NCBI RefSeq assembly: GCF_010092985.1
Contig: NZ_CP048106.1
Coordinates: forward strand, 62,001 to 126,000
Direction of reading: 5' to 3'
Length of the DNA: 64,000 nucleotides
DNA from: Pontibacter pudoricolor
GTDB taxonomy: Bacteria > Bacteroidota > Bacteroidia > Cytophagales > Hymenobacteraceae
Position numbers and translations under genes: made by a program. Every line of letters starts with the position of its first letter. Position 1 is the first letter of the stretch. The notes below the pieces were generated by a model, which had not been told where the DNA came from, did not search any database, and saw only the letters and a program-made list of their open reading frames with translations. Positions 7,824-16,571 of this stretch are shown one piece after another.

Positions 7824-8729
7824 TCATCCTTCATCTATAGCAACTCTAACTGAAACATTCCCTTTTTTCCGGAATTGTTCTACATACCGATGCGCGTCTT
7901 GTATTTCGTTTAAATTATAAGTTCGGTCTATTATGGAAGTTAATTTACCGGCTTCAATTATCTCTTTGATCAGGATCAGATCCTGTTGCGTTGGTTTTGT
8001 CTGCCCGTTAACCGAAATAAAGCTGCCAGTTGGTTTCAATAATTTTTTAGAATCAGACTTCTTTATTTTACCTACTGCATCAAAAATCAGATCAAATTTT
8101 TCCTCTAAAGCCGTAAAGTCCTCTTTTTTATAATCCACTGTTTTATCTGCTCCGATCGACCTTGCCAACTCGGTATTATTTGTACTGCATACCGCTGTGA
8201 TTTCAGCACCAAAATATTTGGCTAACTGTATGGCAAACGTTCCAACACTTCCTGAAGCGCCATAGATCAATACTTTCTGGCCTTCGCTAATCTTGCCTTT
8301 GCGCAAACGCGACAAGGCAGTTAAAGAGCCCAAAGGTACAGTTGCAGCCTGCTCAAAAGTCATGTTAAATGGTTTTAAAGCAATTACATCGGTTTCGCGC
8401 AAACACCGGTATTCTGCATACCCACCAAATTTGTACCCACAAAAGGCAAAAACGGCATCACCTGCTTTGAACGTTCTAACTTCTTTTCCTACTTCCTCTA
8501 TAACGCCCGCCAATTCGAAACCAAGTATCTTTACTCTTTTAGGTTTGAATAAACCATTGAATAACCGGGTTAAAAAAGGATCTGCTTTTCTCATTCGCCA
8601 GTCACCAGCAGTAACTGAGGTTGCATAAACCTTGATCAAAACCTCATCGCTTTTGGGTACAGGTTTATCAATATCCTGTAATGTCAGAACATCCGGAGCT
8701 CCGTAACGCTCATAAATAACTGCTTTCAT
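7824..8729 (-). CDS. NAD(P)-dependent alcohol dehydrogenase / quinone oxidoreductase (MDR, zinc-less)
   Basis: A 301-residue medium-chain dehydrogenase/reductase. The GroES-like N-terminal domain opens with MKAVIYERYGAPDVL, and the Rossmann domain carries the NADPH-binding loop VLIYGASGSVGTFAIQ (GASGSVG at residues 157-163). The Cys and His zinc ligands of alcohol dehydrogenases are missing, which places it with quinone oxidoreductase / enone reductase enzymes. The last domain ends with AHRYVEQFRKKGNVSVRV, normal for the family. It is bracketed by two copies of a 135-bp direct repeat, so it may have been added here or duplicated with its upstream region. Physiological substrate unknown. Confidence 0.9.
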   Translation of the reverse strand: MKAVIYERYGAPDVLTLQDIDKPVPKSDEVLIKVYATSVTAGDWRMRKADPFLTRLFNGLFKPKRVKILGFELAGVIEEVGKEVRTFKAGDAVFAFCGYKFGGYAEYRCLRETDVIALKPFNMTFEQAATVPLGSLTALSRLRKGKISEGQKVLIYGASGSVGTFAIQLAKYFGAEITAVCSTNNTELARSIGADKTVDYKKEDFTALEEKFDLIFDAVGKIKKSDSKKLLKPTGSFISVNGQTKPTQQDLILIKEIIEAGKLTSIIDRTYNLNEIQDAHRYVEQFRKKGNVSVRVAIDEG

Positions 8730-8848
8730 ATAATCTGTTTCGTTATAATCGTTTAATTTTTAACAGTTATCTACTAAGCAACAACATACACCAGTCCACC
8801 TTATTGCAGGTGTTCCTGGTTTCGCTTCCACCATCTCTATTGTTTATC

Positions 8849-8981
8849 CCAAACTAAAAATAGTAAAAATTATATACTTTGCTACTAACTCAATCAACTA
8901 TAGTTTAGTAGCGCTGTAAAACTCAAATGCTGCCAAGCCTCCTGATTTGTTAGAAACCTGAAACTATAGTTTCCGGAGTTA
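8849..8981. repeat. Direct repeat, copy 2 (about 133 bp)
   Basis: Second copy of the segment at 7672-7806, about 120 bases upstream of the dehydrogenase start. It contains two exact AACTATAGTT palindromes (8896-8905 and 8962-8971). Confidence 0.7.
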
Positions 8982-9008
8982 TACATGAGCGGTAACTATA
9001 AAAACAGA

Positions 9009-9035
9009 AAAGCCGCTCCTCACTGGAGCGGCTTT
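9009..9035 (-). terminator. Rho-independent terminator of the cyclophilin gene
   Basis: AAAGCCGCTCC (9009-9019) and GGAGCGGCTTT (9025-9035) form a perfect 11-bp stem with a 5-base loop. Read on the minus strand it is followed by TCTGTTTTTA. Confidence 0.9.
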
Positions 9036-9061
9036 CAGGCAATTGTTATAGTTTGCGAAGC

Positions 9062-9520
9062 TTATTCTTCGGTCACTACAATCTTTTCGATCTTATCGTT
9101 GGCCTTTATCTGGTCTATCACCTCATCGCCTTCAACCACTTTACCAAAGCAGGTATGGTTACGGTCTAAGTGCGCCGTGTTTTTGCGGCTGTGGCAGATA
9201 AAGAACTGAGAGCCACCCGTGTTACGGCCTGCATGTGCCATGCTCAGCACTCCACGGTCGTGGTACTGGTTCTCGCCGTTTAGCTCACAGTCAATTTTAT
9301 AACCAGGGCCACCTGTACCAGGTACGCCTTTGGCACCTTCGCGCGAGTTAGGGCAACCACCCTGTATCACGAAATCAGGAATAACACGGTGAAATGTCAG
9401 GCCATCGTAAAAGCCGTCTTTTGCCAGTTTTATAAAGTTTTCAACTGTTTTAGGAGCGTCTTTTTCGTAGAACTCTACTTTCATTACGCCTTTGCCAGTA
9501 TGTATTTCTGCGGTTTTCAT
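9062..9520 (-). CDS. Peptidyl-prolyl cis-trans isomerase, cyclophilin type
   Basis: A 152-residue cytoplasmic cyclophilin with no signal peptide, catalysing cis-trans isomerisation at proline bonds during folding. The active-site block [15 protein letters not shown] (residues 41-55) holds the catalytic Arg45, and GSQFFI (103-108) is present. In the [11 protein letters not shown] segment (118-128) a His takes the place of the cyclosporin-binding Trp, as in many bacterial enzymes. Length is normal for the short bacterial form. The gene stands alone with its own terminator. Confidence 0.95.
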   Translation of the reverse strand: MKTAEIHTGKGVMKVEFYEKDAPKTVENFIKLAKDGFYDGLTFHRVIPDFVIQGGCPNSREGAKGVPGTGGPGYKIDCELNGENQYHDRGVLSMAHAGRNTGGSQFFICHSRKNTAHLDRNHTCFGKVVEGDEVIDQIKANDKIEKIVVTEE

Positions 9521-9647
9521 GCGTTTTATTAATTAGTTGTAATTTATGATCTAAAAACAAAAGTACGGATTTTATAGTTTAAGAAGACCATATCGCCCCT
9601 TGTAAACGGAAATGATCCTGTTACCGGATCTTTTGAAAACAAACATT

Positions 9648-10253
9648 ATGAGAACTATAGTTACCGCTATCTATACCCTTAGCTTATTATTAAGTACGTT
9701 TATTTTTGGCTGCGACCCTGGTAACCAGACCGGCAGCGAAACCACCAATACCAGCGTAGCAGCATCTCAGCAAGCGTTTCCGGAACATAACGAACATAGC
9801 GCCTTGACCGATGCTGAAAAGGATAAACTGAAAAGTATTACCCAGTTTGTTGATTCAGACTCAAATCTCTCTTCCTTTTCGAAAGCATTTAAAAGCTCAG
9901 GGCTCAGTAAGTCGCTTAACAGTACAGGGCCTTACACTTTTTTTATACCAACCAACGAAGCCTTCCGGGCACTGCACACCGATACCTTGAAAAACCTGCT
10001 GAAACCAGAAAACAAGCAACGGCTTGCCAGGCTTTTAAATAACCATATTGTAGCCGGTAAACTGGATTCGGAAACCCTGCAACATGGCTCACGCATAAAC
10101 ACAATGGGTAAAGAAGAACTGGAAGTACTAAAGCAAGCTAACAGTATCGTAATTAACGGAGCCGAAGTGCAGCGGGCAGATATACAAAGCAGCAACGGCG
10201 TAATTCACGTGATCGATAAAGTGCTGCTATCAGACCCAAACAAGAAACTATAG
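9648..10253 (+). CDS. Fasciclin (FAS1) domain lipoprotein
   Basis: A 201-residue predicted lipoprotein. The ATG at 9648 was chosen because it gives a clean signal peptide, MRTIVTAIYTLSLLLSTFIFGC, with lipobox cysteine C22; an upstream in-frame ATG at 9612 would add 12 residues before it. A low-complexity linker follows, then one FAS1 domain (about residues 60-198) with the H1 motif YTFFIPTNEAF and the H2-like GVIHVIDKVLL. FAS1 proteins mediate adhesion or matrix interactions at the cell surface. The stop is directly next to the stop of the convergent SDR gene, with no terminator between. Confidence 0.88.
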   Translation: MRTIVTAIYTLSLLLSTFIFGCDPGNQTGSETTNTSVAASQQAFPEHNEHSALTDAEKDKLKSITQFVDSDSNLSSFSKAFKSSGLSKSLNSTGPYTFFIPTNEAFRALHTDTLKNLLKPENKQRLARLLNNHIVAGKLDSETLQHGSRINTMGKEELEVLKQANSIVINGAEVQRADIQSSNGVIHVIDKVLLSDPNKKL

Positions 10254-10955
10254 TTAAAACGGATTGGTTGCCCACACGGCCAGTTCCGGAATAAATCCCC
10301 GGTTATCCATTTCCAAAGCGCTTTTTATAGCCCAGGCAATTTCCTGGCCGCGTAGTTTGTTGGGCTGTGCATGGCGCTCTTCGCGGTCTTCTCTGCCAAA
10401 AGCGGTAGTTACTTCACTTGGATTGATCAGCATTACGCGCACATTATGTTTCCGGAGCTCTGCCTGCCAGCTTTGGGTCATGCTGCGCAGCGCTGCTTTT
10501 GATGATGCGTAAACCGAACCGCCTTCGCCACCTTTTGTAGCCGCCGTAGACCCGATATTGATGATATTGCCATAGTTCTGCTTCTTAAATATCCTCGCTG
10601 CCATTGCCGCCATCATCGCTGCCCCGAAAACATTTACCCGATACACCTGCTCAAAATCTGCTATCGTCAGCTCATCCAGTGGTTTGTATATTCCAATACC
10701 GGCATTATTTATCAGGGCATCCAGGTGGCCGAACTCATTCAGGAAACTAGAAAAAGTATGCTTCACATCGCCAAAATCAGCAACATCGGCAACTATAGGA
10801 AATGCACCAAGCGAGCGGGCAGCTTTGTGCGTTCGTTTTTCGTCGCGGCCGGTTATGGCCACGTTAGCTCCATGTTTTACCAACAGATCGGCGGTGGCAT
10901 GACCAATGCCTAAGGTACCACCCGTAATCAGAATATTAGCGTTATCGAGTTTCAT
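10254..10955 (-). CDS. Short-chain dehydrogenase/reductase (SDR)
   Basis: A 233-residue classical SDR. TGGTLGIG (residues 11-18) is the nucleotide-binding TGxxxGxG motif, NNAGIG the structural NNAG motif, and the catalytic Ser-Tyr-Lys is visible in NIGSTAATKG and YASSKAAL. NITGRD after the second strand suggests NADP(H). It is most like 3-oxoacyl-ACP reductase / YdfG-type proteins, but SDR substrates cannot be inferred from these motifs. Confidence 0.9.
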   Translation of the reverse strand: MKLDNANILITGGTLGIGHATADLLVKHGANVAITGRDEKRTHKAARSLGAFPIVADVADFGDVKHTFSSFLNEFGHLDALINNAGIGIYKPLDELTIADFEQVYRVNVFGAAMMAAMAARIFKKQNYGNIINIGSTAATKGGEGGSVYASSKAALRSMTQSWQAELRKHNVRVMLINPSEVTTAFGREDREERHAQPNKLRGQEIAWAIKSALEMDNRGFIPELAVWATNPF

Positions 10956-11313
10956 AGCTTTAGTTTATAGTTGCGGTATATAAACTGCTAACGCATTGTA
11001 AGGGTGATGGTTAATTGTTGGAAAGATGCATTTGATTGAATCGGCTGTTCCGGACATTTATGTCCGAAAAAGCAAAATTGTCTGAATCAGGATTTCCAGG
11101 ATTAAAGGATTAACATGATTAAGACCTGGCAGTGTCTGGGTTTTGAAGTTTAAAATTCAATTTTGGTCAATCCGAGCGTCAGCCGAAGAATCTTATATGT
11201 CCTATAGACCAAGTTCTTATAACCAGAAACAAGACGCAAAATATTGCGTCTCTACATTTCACCAACCTTCTAACCTTCTAACTTCCAAACTTCCCAACTT
11301 TCTAACTTTCTAA
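10956..11313. other. Spacer of 358 bp with dispersed repeats
   Basis: No gene is seen. The spacer holds a CCGAGCGTCAGCCGAAG-type repeat at 11166-11206 (second copy 39556-39596), a REP-like palindrome AGACGCAA..TTGCGTCT at 11232-11251, and a run of AACCTTCTAACTT-type simple repeats from about 11270 to 11322 running up to the rsgA stop. Confidence 0.6.
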
Positions 11314-12237
11314 CTATTTCCTATTGTCGTCTCCCATCAGTATACTCAGGTAGCTTTCGTAACGGGTTAGGGAGATTTCGTTATGGCGGACGGCCTCTAC
11401 TATAGCGCAGCCGGGCTCGTTAAAGTGCGTGCAGTTGTTAAAGCGGCATTGGTTCATACGTTCGCGCATCTCCGGGAAGTAGTGGCCCAGCTGGTTTTTA
11501 GGGATATCAACTATACCAAGTTCCTTAATGCCCGGCGTATCGATGATGTAAGTGTCTTTATCAACTTCAAACATTTCGGCAAAGGTGGTAGTGTGCACGC
11601 CTTTATCGGAGAAGTCAGAAATCTCGGAAGTCTTCAGTTCCAGGTCCGGAACTATAATATTGATGAGCGTGGATTTTCCAACACCGGAATGACCGGAAAG
11701 CAACGTTGTTTTGCCATGCAGCAGGCTGTTCATCTCTTCTATCCCTTCGTTGCTTTTAGCTGAAACAGTGATGCTGTTGTAGCCTATCTGCTGATACATG
11801 TGACTTATCTGGCGCTGGTAATCGCGCATCTCCTCGTCGTAAAGGTCGGTTTTGTTAAAGACAAGTATCGTCGGGATGTCGTATGCTTCGGCGGTAACCA
11901 GGAAGCGGTCGATAAAACCGAAGGATGTGCGCGGTGAAACCAGCGTAACGATAAGCAGGGCCTGGTCTAAGTTAGCGGCAATGATATGCGAGTAAGCTGT
12001 TTTGTGGGTGCTCTGGCGGATAATGTAGTTTTCGCGGTCTTCTATCTTGTGGATCACGGCAGTATCCTCGCCGGTCGTTTCAATATCAAATTCTACGCGG
12101 TCGCCAACGGCCAGCGGGTTACTCACCTTCAAGCCTTTTATCTTGAACTTGCCGCGTAAGCGCGCACGGTGCAACTTGCCTTCCGCATCGCGTACCAAAT
12201 ACCACGACCCCGTCGATTTAACTACAACTCCTTTCAT
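11314..12237 (-). CDS. rsgA: Ribosome small-subunit-dependent GTPase A
   Basis: A 307-residue circularly permuted GTPase that helps the last steps of 30S subunit maturation. An OB-fold lies at the N-terminus (about 1-65). The permuted G motifs follow: NKTD (128-131, G4), GHSGVGKST (182-190, P-loop) and DTPG (233-236, G3). The C-terminal zinc-binding segment is CRFNNCTHFNEPGC. The order G4-G1-G3 is diagnostic of RsgA/YjeQ. It starts one base after the waaA stop on the same strand, so the two are very probably one transcript. Confidence 0.96.
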   Translation of the reverse strand: MKGVVVKSTGSWYLVRDAEGKLHRARLRGKFKIKGLKVSNPLAVGDRVEFDIETTGEDTAVIHKIEDRENYIIRQSTHKTAYSHIIAANLDQALLIVTLVSPRTSFGFIDRFLVTAEAYDIPTILVFNKTDLYDEEMRDYQRQISHMYQQIGYNSITVSAKSNEGIEEMNSLLHGKTTLLSGHSGVGKSTLINIIVPDLELKTSEISDFSDKGVHTTTFAEMFEVDKDTYIIDTPGIKELGIVDIPKNQLGHYFPEMRERMNQCRFNNCTHFNEPGCAIVEAVRHNEISLTRYESYLSILMGDDNRK

Positions 12238-12238
12238 T

Positions 12239-13483
12239 TTATCTTTTTAACAGGCGCTGTATATCGGCCATAATTTGTGTGGTGGCGCCTGACTGCTCTT
12301 GTACGTATTGTTTTTCGGTGTCGGTTATAGTTTGGCGCGCTCCGGGTGTGGTATGTACTTTCTCAAAACCGGCTAACAATTCCTCTGCATTTTTAATAGG
12401 CATCGCGCAACCCAGCTTTACCAGCTCCACGGCTTCCTGAAACTTGCTGTACTTTGGCCCGAAAAACAGCGGCAATCCAAATACGGCAGCCTCCAGGGTG
12501 TTATGCAAACCTTTACCAAAAGCACCGCCAATGTAGGCATACGTCCCATAACTATACAGCGCCGACAGCATGCCAATGTTATCGATCACAAGTACCTTAT
12601 AGTTGGCTATAGTTTGGGCATCAGTTTTAGAGAAACGCACAGCGCCATCGCCCAGTTGCTGCATTAAACTCGCAATGCCGTTTTCGTGGATCTCGTGTGG
12701 CGCAATAATAAACTTTATAGTTGGTTTATACTTCCGGATAAGCGGTAACAGTACTTCGATATCCGCAGGCCAGCTGCTACCCACCATAAATACCTCGCCG
12801 CCACTGGTAAAAGCATCTACCAACGGTATTGGTTTTATAGTGGCGGCTGTCTGCAGCACCCTGTCAAAGCGGGTATCGCCGGCTATAGTTGCGTTGGTTA
12901 TTCCTATAGTTTGCAGCAGCTCCAGCGACGTTTGGTTCTGGGTATAGATGTGCGTAAAGCGGCGCAGCATGTTGCGGTTAAATTCCCCGTAAGGCTTAAA
13001 GAAAACCTGGTCCGGCCGGAAGATAGCTGAAATGGAAAGTATAGGGATATGGCGTTGCTCCAGCTCCTGCAGGTAATAATGCCAGAACTCATACTTGATA
13101 AACACTGCCAGCTTTGGCTGAACTATAGAAATGAATTGACGGGCATTGGCAGCGCTGTCGAGCGGCAGGTAATAAATATAATCGGCGCCGCTATAGTTTT
13201 TGCGCACTTCGTAGCCGGAAGGGGAGAAGAACGTGAGCATTACTTTGTACTCCGGAAACTCTGCTTTAAAAGCTTCTATAACCGGGCGGCCCTGCTCAAA
13301 CTCACCCAACGAGGCACAATGAAACCACACCACCGGCGCTGTGTTACCGGCAAAAGCCTGCTGCAACTTTTCAAACTGGTTTTCACGGCCCTGTAGCATC
13401 AGTTTCGCCTTCTGGTTAAAAGGAGCTGCCACGGTTAGTAGTCCGTCGTAAGCTTTCAGGCCGATGTCGTAGAGTAGTTTCAA
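12239..13483 (-). CDS. waaA: 3-deoxy-D-manno-octulosonic acid (Kdo) transferase
   Basis: A 414-residue GT-B glycosyltransferase of family 30 that adds Kdo to lipid A at the inner face of the inner membrane. Recognised parts are the N-terminal hydrophobic anchor, VVWFHCASLGEFEQGRPV, the VFIKYEFWHYYLQEL segment, WPADIEVLLP, FIIAPHEIHENG, and the donor-site YIGGAFGKGLHNTLEAAVFG. Length is normal. It overlaps no gene but lies directly before rsgA. An exact AACTATAGTT palindrome at 13484-13493 sits at its start. Confidence 0.95.
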   Translation of the reverse strand: MKLLYDIGLKAYDGLLTVAAPFNQKAKLMLQGRENQFEKLQQAFAGNTAPVVWFHCASLGEFEQGRPVIEAFKAEFPEYKVMLTFFSPSGYEVRKNYSGADYIYYLPLDSAANARQFISIVQPKLAVFIKYEFWHYYLQELEQRHIPILSISAIFRPDQVFFKPYGEFNRNMLRRFTHIYTQNQTSLELLQTIGITNATIAGDTRFDRVLQTAATIKPIPLVDAFTSGGEVFMVGSSWPADIEVLLPLIRKYKPTIKFIIAPHEIHENGIASLMQQLGDGAVRFSKTDAQTIANYKVLVIDNIGMLSALYSYGTYAYIGGAFGKGLHNTLEAAVFGLPLFFGPKYSKFQEAVELVKLGCAMPIKNAEELLAGFEKVHTTPGARQTITDTEKQYVQEQSGATTQIMADIQRLLKR

Positions 13484-13598
13484 AACTATAGTTTGTGTTG
13501 TGTTGCAAATATAGCGGTTTAGGTGGTATTAGTTGGGTACAGCCTTATCTCGGCTAACTATAGTTGCGTACTACCCTTACCTAAACAGCAAACCCAAT

Positions 13599-14228
13599 AT
13601 GGTAGATAGCACCGAAAAGGAGATTGAAGTAGCAGTTTTTGACCTGAACAAGACCTTTTACATCAAGAGCTCCAAAGACGAGTTCTTTAAGTTCATCAGT
13701 ACTAAAAAACCACACAAAGCTGCTTACTATGTGCAAATGCTATACTATAAAGCGCTGCTTAAAATGCACCAGATCAGGCAGACCGAGTTTAAGGAAAACT
13801 TCTTTAATTACCTGGATAACCTGCCACCCGAAAAAGTAAAAGAGTACGCCAAAGAGTTCTGGGAGAAAGAATATCCTGATAACTTTAACCAGGAGATAAA
13901 AGGCCGTTTGGATAAGCTGAAAATGCAGGGAGTACAGGTGTTTTGCGCTACTGGCGGACTTGAGATTTACGTAGAACCCTTGTTTGAGCTTTATAAGATT
14001 GATGGCTTTTTCGGGACGAAGACGAATTATACAGACAATACATACCTGGTAGAGGGCAAAGCCTGCAAAGCCGAAGAAAAGATAGCCCGTTTAGAGCAGC
14101 ATTTTAAAGGCCAGAAGTATAGAATTGTAGAAGCATACTCCGACGACAAGGAAGAAATTCTGGACGAAGCAGACAAAGCCTGGCTGGTGAAAAAAGGAAA
14201 GATAGTGCCGTATAAAAAAGACAAATGA
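13599..14228 (+). CDS. HAD superfamily hydrolase (HAD-IB-like)
   Basis: A 209-residue HAD-fold protein with an all-helical cap after motif I, like SerB-type HAD-IB enzymes. Motif I reads VAVFDLNKT (D15-L-N17-K-T19): the nucleophilic first Asp is present but the second, the general acid/base, is Asn. Motif II is CATGG and motif IV AYSDDKEE. The ATG at 13599 was chosen, being just before the first beta strand; the frame is open to a TTG at 13533. The Asn could weaken phosphatase activity, or suit another phospho-transfer. Substrate unknown. Confidence 0.8.
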   Translation: MVDSTEKEIEVAVFDLNKTFYIKSSKDEFFKFISTKKPHKAAYYVQMLYYKALLKMHQIRQTEFKENFFNYLDNLPPEKVKEYAKEFWEKEYPDNFNQEIKGRLDKLKMQGVQVFCATGGLEIYVEPLFELYKIDGFFGTKTNYTDNTYLVEGKACKAEEKIARLEQHFKGQKYRIVEAYSDDKEEILDEADKAWLVKKGKIVPYKKDK

Positions 14229-14321
14229 ACTATAGCTTACCTGGTTGGGATAGATTTTAAATGTTCTATATTTGGAAGTATTAAGCAATACAGAACTATA
14301 ACCTAACCTGATAACTATACC

Positions 14322-14750
14322 ATGGCATCAATCAGCCCTTACCTGACCTTTGCAGGCACCTGCGAAGAAGCGTTTACCTTTTACAAATCTGTTTTTGGCG
14401 GCGATTTTCCGTATGTAGGCCGTTTTAAAGACATGCCATCCGAAAACCCGATCCCGGAAGCAGAAGGAAACAAGATCATGCACATATCCCTGCCGATCAG
14501 CAAAGAAACCACATTAATGGGCTCTGATTCTTCTGATGCGTTCGGACATGCAACCATAATGGGCAACAACTTTTCTATCTCCATCAACGCCGATAACGAA
14601 GACGAGGCGAAGCGCCTGTTCGATGGTTTGTCTGCTGGTGGTAAGGTAACCATGCCGCTGAACAAAACTTTCTGGGGAGCGCTGTTCGGCATGTTCACGG
14701 ATAAGTTCGGTATTAACTGGATGGTGAACTACGATTACGAGCAGAAGTAA
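14322..14750 (+). CDS. VOC family protein (PhnB-like)
   Basis: A 142-residue vicinal-oxygen-chelate fold protein of the PhnB/DUF1428-like type. YLTFAGTCEEAFTFYKSVFGG at the start, the ENPIPEAEGNKIMHISLPI segment, and the C-terminal FWGALFGMFTDKFGINWMVN are hallmarks. These proteins form dimers and often bind a divalent metal; most are of unknown function. It is followed 21 bases later by crcB on the same strand. Confidence 0.88.
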   Translation: MASISPYLTFAGTCEEAFTFYKSVFGGDFPYVGRFKDMPSENPIPEAEGNKIMHISLPISKETTLMGSDSSDAFGHATIMGNNFSISINADNEDEAKRLFDGLSAGGKVTMPLNKTFWGALFGMFTDKFGINWMVNYDYEQK

Positions 14751-14771
14751 TAAACTGAACTAAAGTTTAGC

Positions 14772-15143
14772 ATGAAGATACTACTGGCAATTGGGGCGGG
14801 CAGTTTTATAGGCGGCGTGGGGCGTTACCTGTTATCGCAGCTTATACAAACAAAAAGCCTGACCCATTTTCCGGTAGGTACGCTTGTAGTAAATATACTT
14901 GGCTGTTTCCTGATCGGGGTAGTATTCGGTTTTTTTGCCAAAGGGACTTTGTCGGATGAGTGGCGTTTGTTTTTGGCAACTGGTGTACTGGGTGGTTTCA
15001 CCACCTTCTCGGCCTTTTCCGGAGAAACTATAAGCTTGCTGCAAGGCGGTCAGTATGGCCCGGCTATAGTTTATGTTCTGGCAAGCGTGCTGCTCGGGTT
15101 ACTGGCAACTTTTCTGGGGTTGTGGCTGGTAAAACTGGTATAG
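14772..15143 (+). CDS. crcB: Fluoride efflux channel CrcB/Fluc
   Basis: A 123-residue protein with four membrane segments that exports fluoride as a dual-topology dimer. It shows the conserved blocks GGVGRYLLSQ, GTLVVNILGCFLIG (with the pore Asn), and GFTTFSAFSGE (TFS(T)F, the phenylalanine box and central Na+-binding region). I saw no fluoride riboswitch in the 21-base gap to the VOC gene. The HxlR gene ends 4 bases away on the other strand. Confidence 0.95.
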   Translation: MKILLAIGAGSFIGGVGRYLLSQLIQTKSLTHFPVGTLVVNILGCFLIGVVFGFFAKGTLSDEWRLFLATGVLGGFTTFSAFSGETISLLQGGQYGPAIVYVLASVLLGLLATFLGLWLVKLV

Positions 15144-15146
15144 GTC

Positions 15147-15461
15147 TTAACTCAGGAATCCTTCCATACTTTTAAAAACTGCCACCATTGCCAACCCTCT
15201 CTCCGACAAAGTATACTCAATATGCAGCGGCTTTTCCTGTACCACGGTTTTAACCAGGATATTTGCCTCTTCCATTTCTTTAAGCGCTGTAGCTACCGAT
15301 TGCTTGTTGGAGCCTGGCAACTGACGCAGCAAGCTGTTAAACCGCACCGGCCCATCCAGTGCTAGCCTGAAAATCTGTGGCTTCCACTTTCCGGATAACT
15401 GCTTTAAAATGTTCTCGGCAGGGCAGCTCGCCTCGTCCTGTGAAAAATTGTTGGTAGTCAT
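15147..15461 (-). CDS. HxlR family transcriptional regulator
   Basis: A 104-residue winged-helix regulator. The family pattern is clear: CPAENILKQLSGKWKPQIFR with the conserved N-terminal Cys (C13), FNSLLRQLPGSNKQSVATALKEMEE as the recognition region, and the wing LHIEYTLSERG. HxlR-type regulators often sense thiol-reactive or redox compounds through that Cys. It is divergent from a DsbA-family thiol protein across a 122-bp spacer, so it probably controls that gene. Confidence 0.93.
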   Translation of the reverse strand: MTTNNFSQDEASCPAENILKQLSGKWKPQIFRLALDGPVRFNSLLRQLPGSNKQSVATALKEMEEANILVKTVVQEKPLHIEYTLSERGLAMVAVFKSMEGFLS

Positions 15462-15583
15462 GTTTTTTTGACTAATTGACTCTCCTGATATATAGCCCGA
15501 CCTTTGTAAAAGTAATTCCTTACAGCCTGTTGGCTACTAAGGTAACAGGTTAATTTTTACAATGTTTAAAGCTAAATAGAACC

Positions 15584-16495
15584 ATGGAGACGAAACCAAT
15601 GATGCATTGCAATATGGAAACCGGAATATGCGAAATTCCGGGAACACAGGCAACTACAGAAGATACCAATATTGCAGCCGCTAAGCAACCAATTAAACTA
15701 TTATACTTCACCGACCCGATCTGCTCTTCGTGCTGGGGTATTGATCCGCAACTGAAGAAGCTGGCGCTGGAGTACGGACCATACTTTGAAATAGAGTACC
15801 GCATGGGCGGTCTGCTGCCAAGTTGGGAAGCCTACGGCGGCCGCGACGTGAACGGACCTGCCAGCGTAGCCCAGCACTGGGAAGAAGCCGGCGCTCATTA
15901 CGAAATGCCCATAGATGGAGATCTTTGGCTGGAAGATCCGCTGCCATCTTCTTACCCGCCATCTATAGCCTTTAAAGCTGCCCAGCTGCAAGGCGAAGAA
16001 AAAGCCGCGAAGTTCCTGAGAAGAATAAAGGAGATGATCTTTCTGGAGAAGAAAAACATTGCCCGCTGGGACAACCTGGCACTTGCCGCAGAGCAAACCG
16101 GCCTGGATGCAGCGCAGTTAAAATCAGACTTCGAAGGCAAAGCAGTAGAGCTGTTCCAGCAGGACCTGACCCTGGCACGTCAGCTGGGTGTTAGGGGCTT
16201 CCCGACCATTTTTGTGACAGATGAGAATGATAACCGCCTGCTGGTCTATGGCTCAAGACCGTACGAGCAGTATGAGCAGGCATTGTTACAGCTGCATCCG
16301 GAGGCGAAAAAACAGGTTTATGAAACCGGCTACACGTCGCTCTTTGCCAACTATAGTACGCTTACCACCAAAGAGTTTGCGGTGCTATCAGGCATGAAAA
16401 CAAGTGAGGCAGAAGAATATCTGAAGGAACTGCACGCAGAAGGCAGGATCGGAAAGTATGCTTCCAAGAACGGCGCTTTGTGGATGAAGCAGTAG
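15584..16495 (+). CDS. DsbA family thiol oxidoreductase, SpxH/YjbH-like
   Basis: A 303-residue cytoplasmic protein (no signal peptide) with a thioredoxin-like DsbA domain. The redox motif is C47-S-S-C50 in YFTDPICSSCWG, and the cis-Pro loop is RGFPTIF. The N-terminus HCNMETGICEIPG adds a further Cys pair. The last 50 residues (TTKEFAVLSGMKTSEAEEYL...) look like a small winged helix. The closest known architecture is SpxH/YjbH, the adaptor that feeds Spx to ClpXP. Its divergent HxlR neighbour suggests thiol- or quinone-stress induction. Confidence 0.85.
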   Translation: METKPMMHCNMETGICEIPGTQATTEDTNIAAAKQPIKLLYFTDPICSSCWGIDPQLKKLALEYGPYFEIEYRMGGLLPSWEAYGGRDVNGPASVAQHWEEAGAHYEMPIDGDLWLEDPLPSSYPPSIAFKAAQLQGEEKAAKFLRRIKEMIFLEKKNIARWDNLALAAEQTGLDAAQLKSDFEGKAVELFQQDLTLARQLGVRGFPTIFVTDENDNRLLVYGSRPYEQYEQALLQLHPEAKKQVYETGYTSLFANYSTLTTKEFAVLSGMKTSEAEEYLKELHAEGRIGKYASKNGALWMKQ

Positions 16496-16517
16496 GTCCA
16501 ACTATAGACTATAAAAC

Positions 16518-16548
16518 AAAAATCCCCGGCAAAATGCCGGGGATTTTT
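16518..16548. terminator. Bidirectional terminator between the DsbA-like and peroxiredoxin genes
   Basis: AAAAATCCCCGGC (16518-16530) and GCCGGGGATTTTT (16536-16548) form a perfect 13-bp stem with a 5-base loop. The A-run and T-run flank the stem, so it can serve both convergent genes. Confidence 0.93.
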
Positions 16549-16571
16549 TATCAATAAGTTACTTTTAAAGC

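Noticed and set aside
14751..14771. Fluoride riboswitch before crcB
   Set aside because: The gap to the preceding gene is only 21 bases; no riboswitch-sized structure fits.
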